A stretch of DNA of 64,000 nt from Mycobacteriaceae bacterium (GCA_019245755.1 JAFARC010000048.1:1-64000), one strand, 5' to 3'. Positions 36,527-45,322 are shown, counted from the stretch's first letter. Translations and numbers: made by a program. Notes: generated by a model not told the origin, from the sequence alone.

Positions 36527-37696
36527 ATGGCCGGTCAACTCGCCGCGGTCTTGGGGACCGGGCAGACAAAGTACGTCGCCAAGCGCCAGGACGTGTCGAT
36601 GCTCGGGCTGGTACGCGAGGCGATCGACAAGGCGCTGGCCGATTCCGGGTCGACTTTTGACGACATCGACGCGGTCGTGGTCGGCAAGGCACCGGACTTC
36701 TTTGAAGGCGTCATGATGCCGGAGCTGTTCATGGCTGACGCGCTCGGCGCGACCGGCAAGCCGCTGATCCGAGTGCACACCGCCGGGTCGGTGGGCGGCT
36801 CGACCGGCGTGGTGGCGGCCAGCTTGGTGCAGTCGGGCAGGTACCGCCGCGTGCTGGCGATGGCATGGGAGAAACAGTCTGAGTCCAACGCGATGTGGGC
36901 GCTGTCGATTCCCGTGCCGTTCACCAAACCCGTCGGCGCCGGTGCGGGCGGCTACTTCGCACCGCACGTGCGCGCATACATTCGCCGCGCCAATGCGCCG
37001 ACCCACATCGGCGCGATGGTCGCGGTTAAGGACCGGCTCAACGGCGCCAAGAATCCGCTGGCACATGTCCAACAGCCCGACATCACCCTGGAGAAGGTGT
37101 TGTCGTCGCAGATGCTGTGGGATCCGATTCGTTTCGACGAAACCTGCCCCTCGTCGGACGGCGCCTGCGCGGTGGTGATCGGTGACGAGGAAACCGCCGA
37201 CAGCCGGGTTGCCCAAGGCCATCCGGTGGCGTGGATCCACGCGACCGCGCTGCGCACCGAGCCGCTGGCGTTCTCCGGGCGCGACCAGGTCAACCCGCAG
37301 GCCGGCCGCGACGCGGCCGCGGCGCTGTGGAAGGCTGCCGGCATCAAGAGCCCGATCGACGAGATCGACACCGCGGAGATCTATGTGCCGTTCAGCTGGT
37401 TCGAGCCGATGTGGTTGGAAAACCTTGGGTTTGCACCGGAAGGCGAAGGGTGGAAGCTCACCGAGGCGGGCGAGACCGCGATCGGCGGCCGGCTTCCGGT
37501 GAACGCGTCTGGTGGCGTGATGTCGTCGAATCCGATCGGCGCGTCCGGGCTGATCCGGTTCGCGGAGGCCGCGATTCAGGTGATGGGTAAGGCCGGCGCG
37601 CATCAGGTTGACGGCGCGCGCAAGGCGCTCGGCCACGCCTACGGCGGCGGCTCACAGTACTACTCGATGTGGGTGGTGGGAGCCGACAAGCCGTGA
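36527..37696 (+). CDS. ltp3: Thiolase-like lipid-transfer/aldolase protein Ltp3
   Basis: A 389-residue thiolase-fold protein and companion of Ltp4. N-terminal MAGQLAAVLGTGQTKYV and C-terminal PVNASGGVMSSNPIGASGLIRF mark the fold. AGGAAAGGACC precedes the ATG. Together with Ltp4 and the DUF35 protein it would form a retro-aldol complex that releases the C24-branch carbons from plant sterol type side chains (family knowledge from rhodococci; assembly here is inference). Equivalent to Rv3523. Its TGA overlaps the GTG of the next LLM gene. Confidence 0.88.
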   Translation: MAGQLAAVLGTGQTKYVAKRQDVSMLGLVREAIDKALADSGSTFDDIDAVVVGKAPDFFEGVMMPELFMADALGATGKPLIRVHTAGSVGGSTGVVAASLVQSGRYRRVLAMAWEKQSESNAMWALSIPVPFTKPVGAGAGGYFAPHVRAYIRRANAPTHIGAMVAVKDRLNGAKNPLAHVQQPDITLEKVLSSQMLWDPIRFDETCPSSDGACAVVIGDEETADSRVAQGHPVAWIHATALRTEPLAFSGRDQVNPQAGRDAAAALWKAAGIKSPIDEIDTAEIYVPFSWFEPMWLENLGFAPEGEGWKLTEAGETAIGGRLPVNASGGVMSSNPIGASGLIRFAEAAIQVMGKAGAHQVDGARKALGHAYGGGSQYYSMWVVGADKP

Positions 37697-38574
37697 AATA
37701 CACAGCCAGCATCGCGATGGGGCCGATCGACGAGCTGATCGACATCGCCAGGACCGCAGAGGAAGTCGGATTCAACTCGATCGCGCTGCCAGACTCCCTG
37801 TTCTACATGGAAAAGGCCGCCGCCGACTACCCGTACACCCCCGACGGCTCCCGGATGTGGAATGAGAACACCCCGTGGGTGGATCCACTGATCGCCGCCG
37901 CGTCGATGGGCGCCGTCACGTCGACGCTGCGCTTCTACACCAACGTGATGAAACTCGGCTCACGCAACCCCCTGCTGCTGGCCCGGCAGGTCGGCTCGGT
38001 GGCCAACCTGACCAACAACCGCTTCGGTTTCGGCGTCGGGATTGGCTGGGCTCCAGAGGAATTCGAGTGGTGCGGCGTGCCGTACCAGCGTCGGGGCGCG
38101 CGGGTCGACGAGATGATCGAGGTGATCAAGCTGGTGCTGGGCGGGGGCATGGTCGAGTTCCACGGCGAGTTCTATGACTTCGACCGACTGCAGATGAGTC
38201 CGGCACCCAATGCGCCGGTGCCGTTTTACGTCGGCGGCCACACCGACGTCGCGCTGAAACGCGCGGCCCGCGTCGGTGACGGCTGGACCAGCGCGATGAT
38301 GACGCGCGATCAACTGGCCGAGACTATTTCCACCCTGAACCGCTATCGCACCGAGTTCGGCCGGGACACCGTGCCGTTTGAGTTTCAGGCGGTGTGTCTG
38401 GACCGGTTCGGTGTTGACGGTCACCGTGATCTCGTGGAGATTGGCGTAACGGACTATATAACGATTCCGTGGTTGCTCGACGGCCTGGACTACGCTGCGC
38501 CGCTGTCGGCCAAGAAAGATTCGATGAAGCGTTTCGCCGAGACCTACATCCACTCCGGTTGGCAGGCAAAATGA
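37693..38574 (+). CDS. LLM-class flavin/F420 oxidoreductase coupled to ltp3
   Basis: A 293-residue luciferase-like protein, second of its class in this region. The GTG start overlaps the ltp3 stop as GTGA. Segments LPDSLFYMEKAAADYP, FGVGIGWAPEEFEWCG and GGHTDVALKRAARVGDGW are typical of the fold. M. tuberculosis has no such gene after ltp3, as I recall. The tight coupling puts it in the KstR-controlled ltp4-ltp3 transcript, so a redox step on a sterol intermediate is likely. The substrate cannot be told. Confidence 0.86.
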   Translation: MKYTASIAMGPIDELIDIARTAEEVGFNSIALPDSLFYMEKAAADYPYTPDGSRMWNENTPWVDPLIAAASMGAVTSTLRFYTNVMKLGSRNPLLLARQVGSVANLTNNRFGFGVGIGWAPEEFEWCGVPYQRRGARVDEMIEVIKLVLGGGMVEFHGEFYDFDRLQMSPAPNAPVPFYVGGHTDVALKRAARVGDGWTSAMMTRDQLAETISTLNRYRTEFGRDTVPFEFQAVCLDRFGVDGHRDLVEIGVTDYITIPWLLDGLDYAAPLSAKKDSMKRFAETYIHSGWQAK

Positions 38575-38996
38575 CTCAACCCCATACCACCACCGAACAT
38601 CCTGCGCATGCCGCCGGTCGGCGCTCCCGCGCGGCGGTGATCGCCCGCGACAAGCAGGCGTGGTTGGACGTGTTCGCCGACGACGCGATCGTCGCGGACC
38701 CGATCGGGCCCTCCCCCTTCGACCCGGAGGGTAAGGGCCATCGCGGCAAGGAGGCCATCGCGGCATTCTGGGACAAGGCGATCGCGCCGACGGAGCGAAT
38801 AGAGTTTCACTTCGTTGACACCTTTCAGTGCGGCGACGAGGAAGCCAACGTCGGCTCCATCGTCATCACCATGGGTGGACACCAAATCACCACCGAGGGC
38901 GTGTTCACGTACAGAGCCGACGGCGGGGGCAAACTCGTTGCCTTGCGCGCGTACTGGGAGGTGGACCGCGCCGCGGCCACCGCACGACCGGTTTAG
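38571..38996 (+). CDS. SnoaL/NTF2-like protein (ketosteroid isomerase-like fold)
   Basis: A 141-residue protein of the SnoaL/delta5-3-ketosteroid isomerase superfamily: helix AVIARDKQAWLDVFADDAIV with a following DPIGPSPFDPEG, then HRGKEAIAAFWDKAI and paired beta strands ending in ALRAYWEVDR. Its ATG overlaps the upstream TGA (ATGA), so it is the last gene of the ltp4-ltp3-LLM transcript. The fold binds steroids in some relatives; the catalytic set of true isomerases is not certain here. It converges with the carbonic anhydrase-like gene, overlapping by four bases. Confidence 0.83.
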   Translation: MTQPHTTTEHPAHAAGRRSRAAVIARDKQAWLDVFADDAIVADPIGPSPFDPEGKGHRGKEAIAAFWDKAIAPTERIEFHFVDTFQCGDEEANVGSIVITMGGHQITTEGVFTYRADGGGKLVALRAYWEVDRAAATARPV

Positions 38997-39520
38997 CCGG
39001 GCGGTTCCAAACCCGTCAGGTAGCGGCGCGCCAGTGCCTGGTATTCGCCGGGGTTGACGTTTACCCACATCTGCGCACTGCTGCCGGCGATCGGCCCCTT
39101 GACCTTCGCCGGCGCGCCGGTCACCAGCACCTCGTCCGGGATCGTCGTGCCGCCGACCACCAGGGAATGCGCCGCGATCAGGCTCCGCGTCCCGATCACC
39201 GCGCCGTCCAGCACCGTGCAGTGATTGGCGATCAGCGCCTCCGCGCCGACGTGCACACCGTGAATGCAGCACATGTGCGCCACCGTCGCGCCCGACCCGA
39301 TGTCGACCGGGATGCCCGGCGGGGCATGCAGCACCGAGCCGTCCTGCACGTTGGCGCCCTCGCGTACGACGATCGGTGAGTAGTCGGCCCGCAGCACCGC
39401 GTTGAACCACACCGACGCGCCGGCCTCGATGGTCACGTCCCCCACCAGCACCGCAGTTGGTGCCACGAAGGCCTCCGGGTGCACTCTGGGCCAGGCGCCT
39501 TCGAATGCAAAAAGGGGCAT
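38993..39520 (-). CDS. Gamma-carbonic anhydrase-like protein
   Basis: A 175-residue left-handed beta-helix protein with hexapeptide repeats (for example VLVGDVTIEAGASVWFNAV, quoted short). Candidate zinc ligands are the His of SVLHAPPG and the two His of AHMCCIHG. The acidic loop and catalytic Glu of the active archaeal enzyme are not obvious, so activity is uncertain; CaiE/PaaY-like roles are alternatives. Equivalent to Rv3525c. It diverges from kshA across the KstR operator. Confidence 0.85.
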   Translation of the reverse strand: MPLFAFEGAWPRVHPEAFVAPTAVLVGDVTIEAGASVWFNAVLRADYSPIVVREGANVQDGSVLHAPPGIPVDIGSGATVAHMCCIHGVHVGAEALIANHCTVLDGAVIGTRSLIAAHSLVVGGTTIPDEVLVTGAPAKVKGPIAGSSAQMWVNVNPGEYQALARRYLTGLEPPG

Positions 39521-39577
39521 AGGTCACATATACACCGACATCCGGCTGCATTTGTTTGCATACCTGTCCGGCAAAAC

Positions 39578-39591
39578 TGTAACGTGTTCTA
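39578..39591. promoter_or_regulatory. KstR operator before kshA
   Basis: TGTAACGTGTTCTA fits TnnAACnnGTTnnA. It lies 31 bp before the kshA GTG and 57 bp before the divergent carbonic anhydrase-like gene. Confidence 0.85.
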
Positions 39592-39622
39592 GTTAGAGGG
39601 GCACACCGACTGGAGGCGCAAA

Positions 39623-40768
39623 GTGACTACGGACACCGCCGGCAGCGGCATTCGCGAAATCGACACCGGCACCCTGCCGGACCGGTACGCGCGGGGCTGG
39701 CACTGCCTCGGCCCGGTGGCCGAATTCCTCGACGGACAACCCCACGCGATCGATGCTTTCGGTACCAAACTCGTGGTGTTCGCCGACTCGCACGGTGACC
39801 TGAAGGTGTTGGACGGCTACTGCCGGCACATGGGCGGCGACCTGACGCAGGGCACCATCAAGGGCGACGAGATCGCCTGCCCCTTCCATGACTGGCGGTG
39901 GGGCGGTGACGGCAAGTGCAAGCTGGTGCCCTACGCCAAGCGCACGCCTCGGCTGGCCCGTACTCGGGCCTGGCTCACCGACGTGCGCAGCGGCCTGCTG
40001 TTCTTGTGGCACGACGTCGAGGGCAACCCGCCCGCACCTGAGCTGCGCATCCCGGAAATCCCGGAGTGGGTCAGCGAGGAATGGACCGACTGGCGGTGGA
40101 ACCGGGAGTTGATCCCCTCGAACTGCCGGGACATCATCGACAATGTCGTCGACATGGCACATTTCTTCTACATCCATTTCGGTTTTCCGACCCACTTCAA
40201 AAACGTCTTCGAGGACCACATCGCGTCGCAATATCTGCGCACGGTCGGTCGCCCGGACGTCGACCTCGGCGGCTCCGCCTACACCGGTGAACAGACCCTG
40301 CATTCGGAGGCGTCGTATTTCGGGCCGTCGTTCATGATCAACTGGCTGCACAACAACTACGGCGGATACAAGGCCGAGTCGATCCTGATCAACTGCCACT
40401 ACCCGGTCACCCAGGACTCCTTCATGCTGCAGTGGGGCGTGATCGTCCAGAAGCCCGACGGCATGGACGAAGAGATGACCGACAAGCTCGCCGACGCCTT
40501 CACCGCCGGGGTCAGCAAGGGATTCCTGCAGGACGTCGAGATCTGGAAGAACAAAGCCCGGATCGACAATCCGTTGCTGGTGGAGGAGGACGGCGCTGTC
40601 TACCAGTTGCGTCGCTGGTATCAGCAGTTCTACGTCGATGCCGCCGACGTCACCCCCGAGATGACGGACCGGTTCGAGATCGAGGTTGACACGACCAAGG
40701 CCAACGAGTACTGGCACGCCGAGGTCGAGGAAAACCTTCGGCACAGGTCGGAGCGGGCCTCGACATGA
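39623..40768 (+). CDS. kshA: 3-ketosteroid 9alpha-hydroxylase oxygenase KshA
   Basis: Rieske non-heme iron oxygenase that hydroxylates C9 of AD or ADD, so that with KstD the B ring opens. The 381-residue protein has Rieske ligands Cys67, His69 (CRHMGG) and Cys86, His89 (CPFHDW). Mononuclear iron ligands lie in NVVDMAHFFYIHFG (His180 and His185), with the third, an Asp, further on. Its reductase KshB is encoded elsewhere. GTG start preceded by TGGAGG. Equivalent to Rv3526. Its stop overlaps the following Cys-rich gene (ATGA). Confidence 0.95.
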   Translation: MTTDTAGSGIREIDTGTLPDRYARGWHCLGPVAEFLDGQPHAIDAFGTKLVVFADSHGDLKVLDGYCRHMGGDLTQGTIKGDEIACPFHDWRWGGDGKCKLVPYAKRTPRLARTRAWLTDVRSGLLFLWHDVEGNPPAPELRIPEIPEWVSEEWTDWRWNRELIPSNCRDIIDNVVDMAHFFYIHFGFPTHFKNVFEDHIASQYLRTVGRPDVDLGGSAYTGEQTLHSEASYFGPSFMINWLHNNYGGYKAESILINCHYPVTQDSFMLQWGVIVQKPDGMDEEMTDKLADAFTAGVSKGFLQDVEIWKNKARIDNPLLVEEDGAVYQLRRWYQQFYVDAADVTPEMTDRFEIEVDTTKANEYWHAEVEENLRHRSERAST

Positions 40769-41226
40769 GTCCGGCCGCCGAGCCGCCGAAGCTGCCCGAC
40801 GTCGACCGGCTGGCGCGCTCGATGCTGTCGCTGCACGGCGCCCATCACGACGACGAATCGGCGCCCCAGCAGGACGCGGCCGGCCCCTCGAGACGCGCTC
40901 CGTTCAGCGACCCGCGTTGCGCCGCTGCGCTCCGCGAAGCAACGCAGCGTGACCGCGAGCGCTACCTCAGTGCTGGGTTGCAGCCGGTGGATTGTCGCTT
41001 CTGCCATGTTTCGGTGCTGGTCAAAAAGCTCGGTCCGGGCCATACCTCCGTGCAGTGGAATTCCGATGCGACCCGGCGATGCGCGTACTTCACCGAGATA
41101 CGCGACAGTGGCGGTGACACGGCGCGAAGCCGCACGTGCCCCAAGATGGCCGACAGCATCGAGCACGCCATCGCCGAAGGCATCCTGGAGCGGGCCTCCA
41201 CCGCACCGCCGCCCGGCGACGGCTGA
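40765..41226 (+). CDS. Small Cys-containing protein coupled to kshA
   Basis: A 153-residue soluble protein of unknown function, equivalent to Rv3527. The N-terminal 60 residues are low-complexity and acidic. The C-terminal half has a CRFCH pair, a second Cys in TRRCAYF and a third in SRTCPKM, which could hold a metal or cluster. Overlap with kshA (ATGA) means fixed co-expression with the oxygenase, so an assembly or electron-transfer helper role is a reasonable guess. Confidence 0.75.
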   Translation: MSPAAEPPKLPDVDRLARSMLSLHGAHHDDESAPQQDAAGPSRRAPFSDPRCAAALREATQRDRERYLSAGLQPVDCRFCHVSVLVKKLGPGHTSVQWNSDATRRCAYFTEIRDSGGDTARSRTCPKMADSIEHAIAEGILERASTAPPPGDG

Positions 41227-41229
41227 GCT

Positions 41230-42375
41230 CTACAGCCCTTCGAAGCGCGCCTTCACCTGTTCCACGGTGAGACCGTAATCGGCCAGCGAATAGCGGTGCT
41301 TCGGCGCACGGGGCCCCTTCTGGCTTTCGGCGTGCATGTCCTGCATCGCTAGCAGCGCCGAAGCACCCAGCGGCAAGCCGAAGTACCGGTAGATGCCTTC
41401 GACCGTGCCGATCGGGTCGGCGACGAAGTCGAAATAGTCGACGTCGTAGAACTGCTGCGGATTGTGCTTTGTACGTTCGGCGTTGAACCGCTCCAGGCCC
41501 CTCGACCAGGTCTCCAGCGAGTCCGCTCCGATGGTCCTGCCGCGAAACGTGTTCGACCAGCCTTCGGTGGCGTGTTCGGCCAGCGAGCACATGGATCCCA
41601 TGATCGTCTCGGCCGGCCGGTGGCATTGCACGATCAGCGCGTCGGGGAATGTTGCCATCAACGCGTCCAGTGCGTGCAGGTGGCTGGGGTTTTTCAGCAC
41701 CCATCGCTTGCCGACATCGTTGAGTCCGATCAACTGCAGGTTCTTACGATAGCGGCGGTACGCCGGCGTCCAGTCCTCTTTCGCCAGCCACTGGGCGTAA
41801 CTCGGTATGTGCGCCAATGTTTCGTAGGCGACCGCATGCAGCGATTGGCGCAGCAGCTGCCAACACTCCTCGACCTCGTCGGCGCTCATGAAGTGCAGGC
41901 CCATGAACTCGGGGTTTTCGACGTGGTGTTGCTCGAACTGGGCATTCAACCGCGCGAAGACCGGGTTGGCCTCCCAGGTGTCGCGCGGGGGGCGCGGCTG
42001 CGGATACTCGGCCAGCCACAGCTGAATGCCCTGATGCGCGGGGTCGGCGCCCAGCAGGCGGTGCAGGGCGGTGGTGCCGGTGCGCGGCAGCCCGGTTACG
42101 AAGATCGGTCGCTCGACCGGCACGTCGGCGTAGTGCGGATAGCGCTTCCACCCGGCTTGGGCCAGCAGCCGGGCCGCCAGCGCACCACGCAGGTACACCC
42201 GAGAGATCTTGCTGCCCAGCGGTGTCAGACCGGCTTCGCGCTGATAGGACTCCAGGATCACCGCCAGACCCTCGAGATAGTTGTCGTCGTCCTCACCGAA
42301 GTCGTCCAGGCCGACCAGCCGCGACGCTGACTCCAGCAGGTCGTCGACGGCGCCGACATCGGTGCGGTCCGCCAT
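41230..42375 (-). CDS. PAPS-dependent sulfotransferase-family protein
   Basis: A 381-residue protein of the Stf/sulfotransferase superfamily. The 5'-phosphosulphate loop FVTGLPRTGTTALHRLL is near residues 91-107, and the 3'-phosphate-binding segment LKNPSHLHALDALM with the following IVQCHRPAETIMGSM is downstream. Equivalent to Rv3529c. Its ATG overlaps the SDR stop (TGATG), so SDR, DUF1214-like protein and this gene form one KstR-led operon. A sulphated sterol has not been shown; the true substrate is unknown. Confidence 0.87.
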   Translation of the reverse strand: MADRTDVGAVDDLLESASRLVGLDDFGEDDDNYLEGLAVILESYQREAGLTPLGSKISRVYLRGALAARLLAQAGWKRYPHYADVPVERPIFVTGLPRTGTTALHRLLGADPAHQGIQLWLAEYPQPRPPRDTWEANPVFARLNAQFEQHHVENPEFMGLHFMSADEVEECWQLLRQSLHAVAYETLAHIPSYAQWLAKEDWTPAYRRYRKNLQLIGLNDVGKRWVLKNPSHLHALDALMATFPDALIVQCHRPAETIMGSMCSLAEHATEGWSNTFRGRTIGADSLETWSRGLERFNAERTKHNPQQFYDVDYFDFVADPIGTVEGIYRYFGLPLGASALLAMQDMHAESQKGPRAPKHRYSLADYGLTVEQVKARFEGL

Positions 42376-43148
42376 CAGGCCTTGTACTCCCCGCAGTTCA
42401 CGTCCAGCGCCTGGCCGGTGATCCCACTGGCCAGGTCACTGGCCAGGAAGATGATCGCCGACGCGACCTCGTCTTCGGTGGGCAGCCGCTTGAGGTCGGA
42501 GTTCGCCGCGGTTGCCGCGTAGATCTGCTCGACCGTCGTGCCGTACTTGCCGGCCTGGTGACTGAAATAACCATGCAGCGTGTCGCCCCAAATATACCCG
42601 GGCACAACCGAATTAACCCTTATACCTTGCTCACCGAGCTCGGTGGCCAGCGATTGCGACATCGCCAGCAGCGCGGATTTGGCCATCTTGTAGGCACCGT
42701 ATTTTGCCTGCGAGTGCCGCACCACCATCGAGTTGACATTGACCACCGCACCGTTGGCTTCTGCGAGCGTTGGGGTGAATCCCTGGATGAGCCGCAATGC
42801 GCCCAGCACCGTGAGCTCGATCGCGTCTCGGATGTGCTGAAACGAGGTGCTCGCCAACGGTTTCATCGACGGCACCCGAAACGCGTTGTTGATCAGCACG
42901 TCCACTTTGCCGTAGGCGGCCAGTGCTGCCTCGACCAGGTTTTTCACCTGGGCCTCGTCGGTGATGTCCGTCGGCACTGCCACCGCACGCCGGCCGGTGT
43001 CGGTGATCTGTTTGGCGACGTCGTCGAGCCGCTCCGCGGTGCGGGCGGCCAACACCAGGTCCGCGCCCGCCTCCGCGCACCGTCGCGCCAGCGTCGTGCC
43101 CAGTGCCGGACCGGCGCCGCTGATGCATACCACCTTGCCATCCAGCAT
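42375..43148 (-). CDS. SDR family oxidoreductase
   Basis: A 257-residue SDR. Cofactor loop SGAGPALGTTLARR near the N terminus departs slightly from the TGxxxGxG pattern (SGAGPALG), the NNA motif is LINNAFR, and the catalytic Tyr/Lys lies in AYKMAK. The C-terminal part has ITGQALDVNCGEY. A GTG two codons earlier (43154) overlaps the upstream gene as GTGA and is an alternative start. Equivalent to Rv3530c. Lies in the operon between the DUF1214-like protein and the sulfotransferase. Confidence 0.84.
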   Translation of the reverse strand: MLDGKVVCISGAGPALGTTLARRCAEAGADLVLAARTAERLDDVAKQITDTGRRAVAVPTDITDEAQVKNLVEAALAAYGKVDVLINNAFRVPSMKPLASTSFQHIRDAIELTVLGALRLIQGFTPTLAEANGAVVNVNSMVVRHSQAKYGAYKMAKSALLAMSQSLATELGEQGIRVNSVVPGYIWGDTLHGYFSHQAGKYGTTVEQIYAATAANSDLKRLPTEDEVASAIIFLASDLASGITGQALDVNCGEYKA

Positions 43149-43150
43149 GT

Positions 43151-44278
43151 TCACCCCAGCATCCTGCTGGCGATCGCGTGTTGTCGTTCGGCAATCCGTG
43201 CCCGCCAGTCTTGTTCGCTGATTTTGTTTCGTTCGTGGAAGGGCAGGGCCGCGGTGACCTTGTCGAAGTCGACCAGCTCGGCGGTCGGCCCGTCGGCCTC
43301 GGTCAGCGGGCGCGATACCCGCTGCCACCGGAACTGCATGATGCCTTTTCGGTGGCCGAGTGCCTCGACCCAGTTGGTGACGCCGGGATTCGCCTCGGCC
43401 ACCACGATCCGGATCTTGCCGTCGGGATCGGCCTGTGCCTGAGCGGCATTTAGCGAGGTCTGGTGGTTGATGTAGTCCAGCGAGATGTACCACATGCTGC
43501 CAAGCTGGAAGCCGAGGTAGGGCGCATCGGACTGCGGAAGCGTGATCACCAGCGCCTGGTCCGGTGTCAGTTGATAGTGACCGACCGACGAGTACTGTGT
43601 GGCCAACCCGCCCGGGGTCAGCCGCGGCGCCACGAGGGTGTTGGCGGGGATGTTCAGGTAAAACCACTGTGGGAACTGCAACCAGGTCTTGATCCGGGTG
43701 ATCAGCTGCTTACCGGCGGTGGCATAACGCCTTTCGATGGTTTCTTTGCTCAGCGGCGGTGGCGCGGTGCCGACGGTGTCCTCGCGCCGGATGGCGATGC
43801 TGCCTCGGCGCTGCGACCAGTCGCCGTACACTTCGCGGACCACCAGCTGCGCCGGTGTCTCCGGCCGGAACCGCCACTCGAAAGTGCCGTCGTCCGCGAT
43901 GTCGAGCTCGCGGTCGTCGAACGCCGCCTCGCTTCTCGGCACGCCCTCGTCGGTGTATTCCCCGCCCAGCAGTTGGAAGCTGAGATCCGTAGTGGTTCCG
44001 CGGATTCCGGCGACGACGTATTCGTGGCCCGGTCGTACTCGGGCGCCGAAATAGAGGGTGTCGGGATTGTCGAGGCCCATTTTGGTGAACGGCCCGGTAC
44101 CGCTGAGAAAAAACGGGTGATCGCGGTCGTGGTGAAAAGCGACGTGCATGCACGCGGCGATGCCTTCGGCCAGGTATTGCATGCCCTCGAGCAGGTCGGC
44201 CTCGGACTCGATGTGTCCAGCGGCGGCCACCAGTTTCTCGGCTTCGGCGATCGCCTCGGTCAGCGGGTCGGTGTACAT
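43151..44278 (-). CDS. DUF1214-like protein of the sterol regulon
   Basis: A 375-residue protein without recognised catalytic motifs, of the type with a DUF1214-like beta region (segments GSMWYISLDYINHQTSLN and PQSDAPYLGFQLG). Equivalent to Rv3531c. First gene of the minus-strand operon controlled by the KstR site at 44341-44354 and by whatever binds the palindrome at 44301-44318. No signal peptide is visible. The function is unknown. Confidence 0.72.
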   Translation of the reverse strand: MYTDPLTEAIAEAEKLVAAAGHIESEADLLEGMQYLAEGIAACMHVAFHHDRDHPFFLSGTGPFTKMGLDNPDTLYFGARVRPGHEYVVAGIRGTTTDLSFQLLGGEYTDEGVPRSEAAFDDRELDIADDGTFEWRFRPETPAQLVVREVYGDWSQRRGSIAIRREDTVGTAPPPLSKETIERRYATAGKQLITRIKTWLQFPQWFYLNIPANTLVAPRLTPGGLATQYSSVGHYQLTPDQALVITLPQSDAPYLGFQLGSMWYISLDYINHQTSLNAAQAQADPDGKIRIVVAEANPGVTNWVEALGHRKGIMQFRWQRVSRPLTEADGPTAELVDFDKVTAALPFHERNKISEQDWRARIAERQHAIASRMLG

Positions 44279-44300
44279 CGCGTTTCATCAGCCTCTCAAT

Positions 44301-44318
44301 CGGTCCAATATTGGACCG
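44301..44318. promoter_or_regulatory. 18-bp perfect palindrome, candidate IclR operator
   Basis: CGGTCCAATATTGGACCG reads the same on both strands over all 18 bases. It lies 23 bp upstream of the DUF1214-like gene and 92 bp before the IclR-type regulator, next to a KstR operator. A perfect palindrome of this length is typical of a dimeric regulator site. IclR itself is the obvious candidate by position. Confidence 0.7.
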
Positions 44319-44340
44319 CTACGGTAGAGTATCTAAAGAT

Positions 44341-44354
44341 TAGAACGTGTTCTA
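44341..44354. promoter_or_regulatory. KstR operator, full palindrome
   Basis: TAGAACGTGTTCTA is the ideal KstR box and is symmetric outside its two central bases. It lies 62 bp before the DUF1214-like gene and 57 bp before the divergent IclR gene, so it may control both. Confidence 0.9.
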
Positions 44355-44410
44355 ACTTTGCGTCAACCGCCGGGCGGTTCACATCTGGACCGCGCCGTAC
44401 CATTGCTGCG

Positions 44411-45322
44411 GTGTCCTCTGCTGAATCGTCTGGCCGCGCCTCGCCCCCGACCGCGCGGGTGGTCCGGGTTCTGGACTACCTGTCCCGCCATCCGCACCAG
44501 CGATTCGGCGTCTCCGAGCTGGCCCGCCAGACCGATCTCAGCAAGCCCACCTGCCTGGGCATCGTCACAACCTTGGCCGAGGCGGCCTACCTCGTCCGCG
44601 ACGAGCGGGACAAGACCTACCGGCTGGGTCCGTCACTGATCACGCTCGGTCACACGGCCCAGGAAGCCATGCGGGTCAGCCCGGCCGCACGCCATGAACT
44701 GCGCTGGTTGTCCTCGCGGTTCTCGGCCGTCGCCGCCTTGTCGGCGGTCGTGGACGACCGGATCACGCTGCTCGAGTTGGTCGCACCCGCTGGCACGAGA
44801 CCGCCGGTGCAGGTCGGTGAGAGTTATCCGTTCGCCCCGCCGGTGGGTCTGATGTTCGTGCTGTGGGACGACGATGCGGTGCGCAGTTGGCTGGCGAAGC
44901 AGCCGACGATCCCGCTGCGCACCGACGGTGAGCGGCTGCACCGGGTGATCGCCGAGTGCCGGGCCGACGGTTACCTCGTCGAACGCCTCACCCCCGGCGG
45001 CCGCCGGCTGTATGCGCTGATGGCGGGCATGTCCAGCCACCTGCCCGACGAGCTGCGGGCGCTGCTCGGCGAGATGGTGTCCGACATCGGAGAGCGGGTC
45101 TACCTGCGAAGCGAAAACCAAGGCGCTGCCGGCAGCCGGCGCCACGACATCAGCGTCATCTCGGCACCGGTCTATGACCATCACCACCGTCAGGCCATGG
45201 TGGCCTCGCTACAGGTCGGGCGGCCGCTCACCGACGCCGAGATCACCGAGCGGGCCCGGCGACTGGTGTCGTCGGCGGACGTGCTCACCGCGCAACTGGG
45301 CGGCGTCAAGCCGGCCTTTTAG
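44411..45322 (+). CDS. IclR-family transcriptional regulator
   Basis: A 303-residue regulator. The N-terminal winged helix (ARVVRVLDYLSRHPHQRFGVSELARQTDLSK, quoted in part as RFGVSELARQTDLSK) is followed by a GAF-like ligand domain with LGPSLITLGHTAQEAM, YPFAPPVGLMFVLW and DGYLVERLTPGG. IclR proteins sense small organic acids or CoA-related metabolites. The GTG is chosen because it places the HTH about 20 residues from the start, while the open frame upstream crosses the divergent promoter. M. tuberculosis has PPE61/PPE62 in this interval. The 18-bp palindrome upstream is a likely binding site. Confidence 0.85.
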   Translation: MSSAESSGRASPPTARVVRVLDYLSRHPHQRFGVSELARQTDLSKPTCLGIVTTLAEAAYLVRDERDKTYRLGPSLITLGHTAQEAMRVSPAARHELRWLSSRFSAVAALSAVVDDRITLLELVAPAGTRPPVQVGESYPFAPPVGLMFVLWDDDAVRSWLAKQPTIPLRTDGERLHRVIAECRADGYLVERLTPGGRRLYALMAGMSSHLPDELRALLGEMVSDIGERVYLRSENQGAAGSRRHDISVISAPVYDHHHRQAMVASLQVGRPLTDAEITERARRLVSSADVLTAQLGGVKPAF

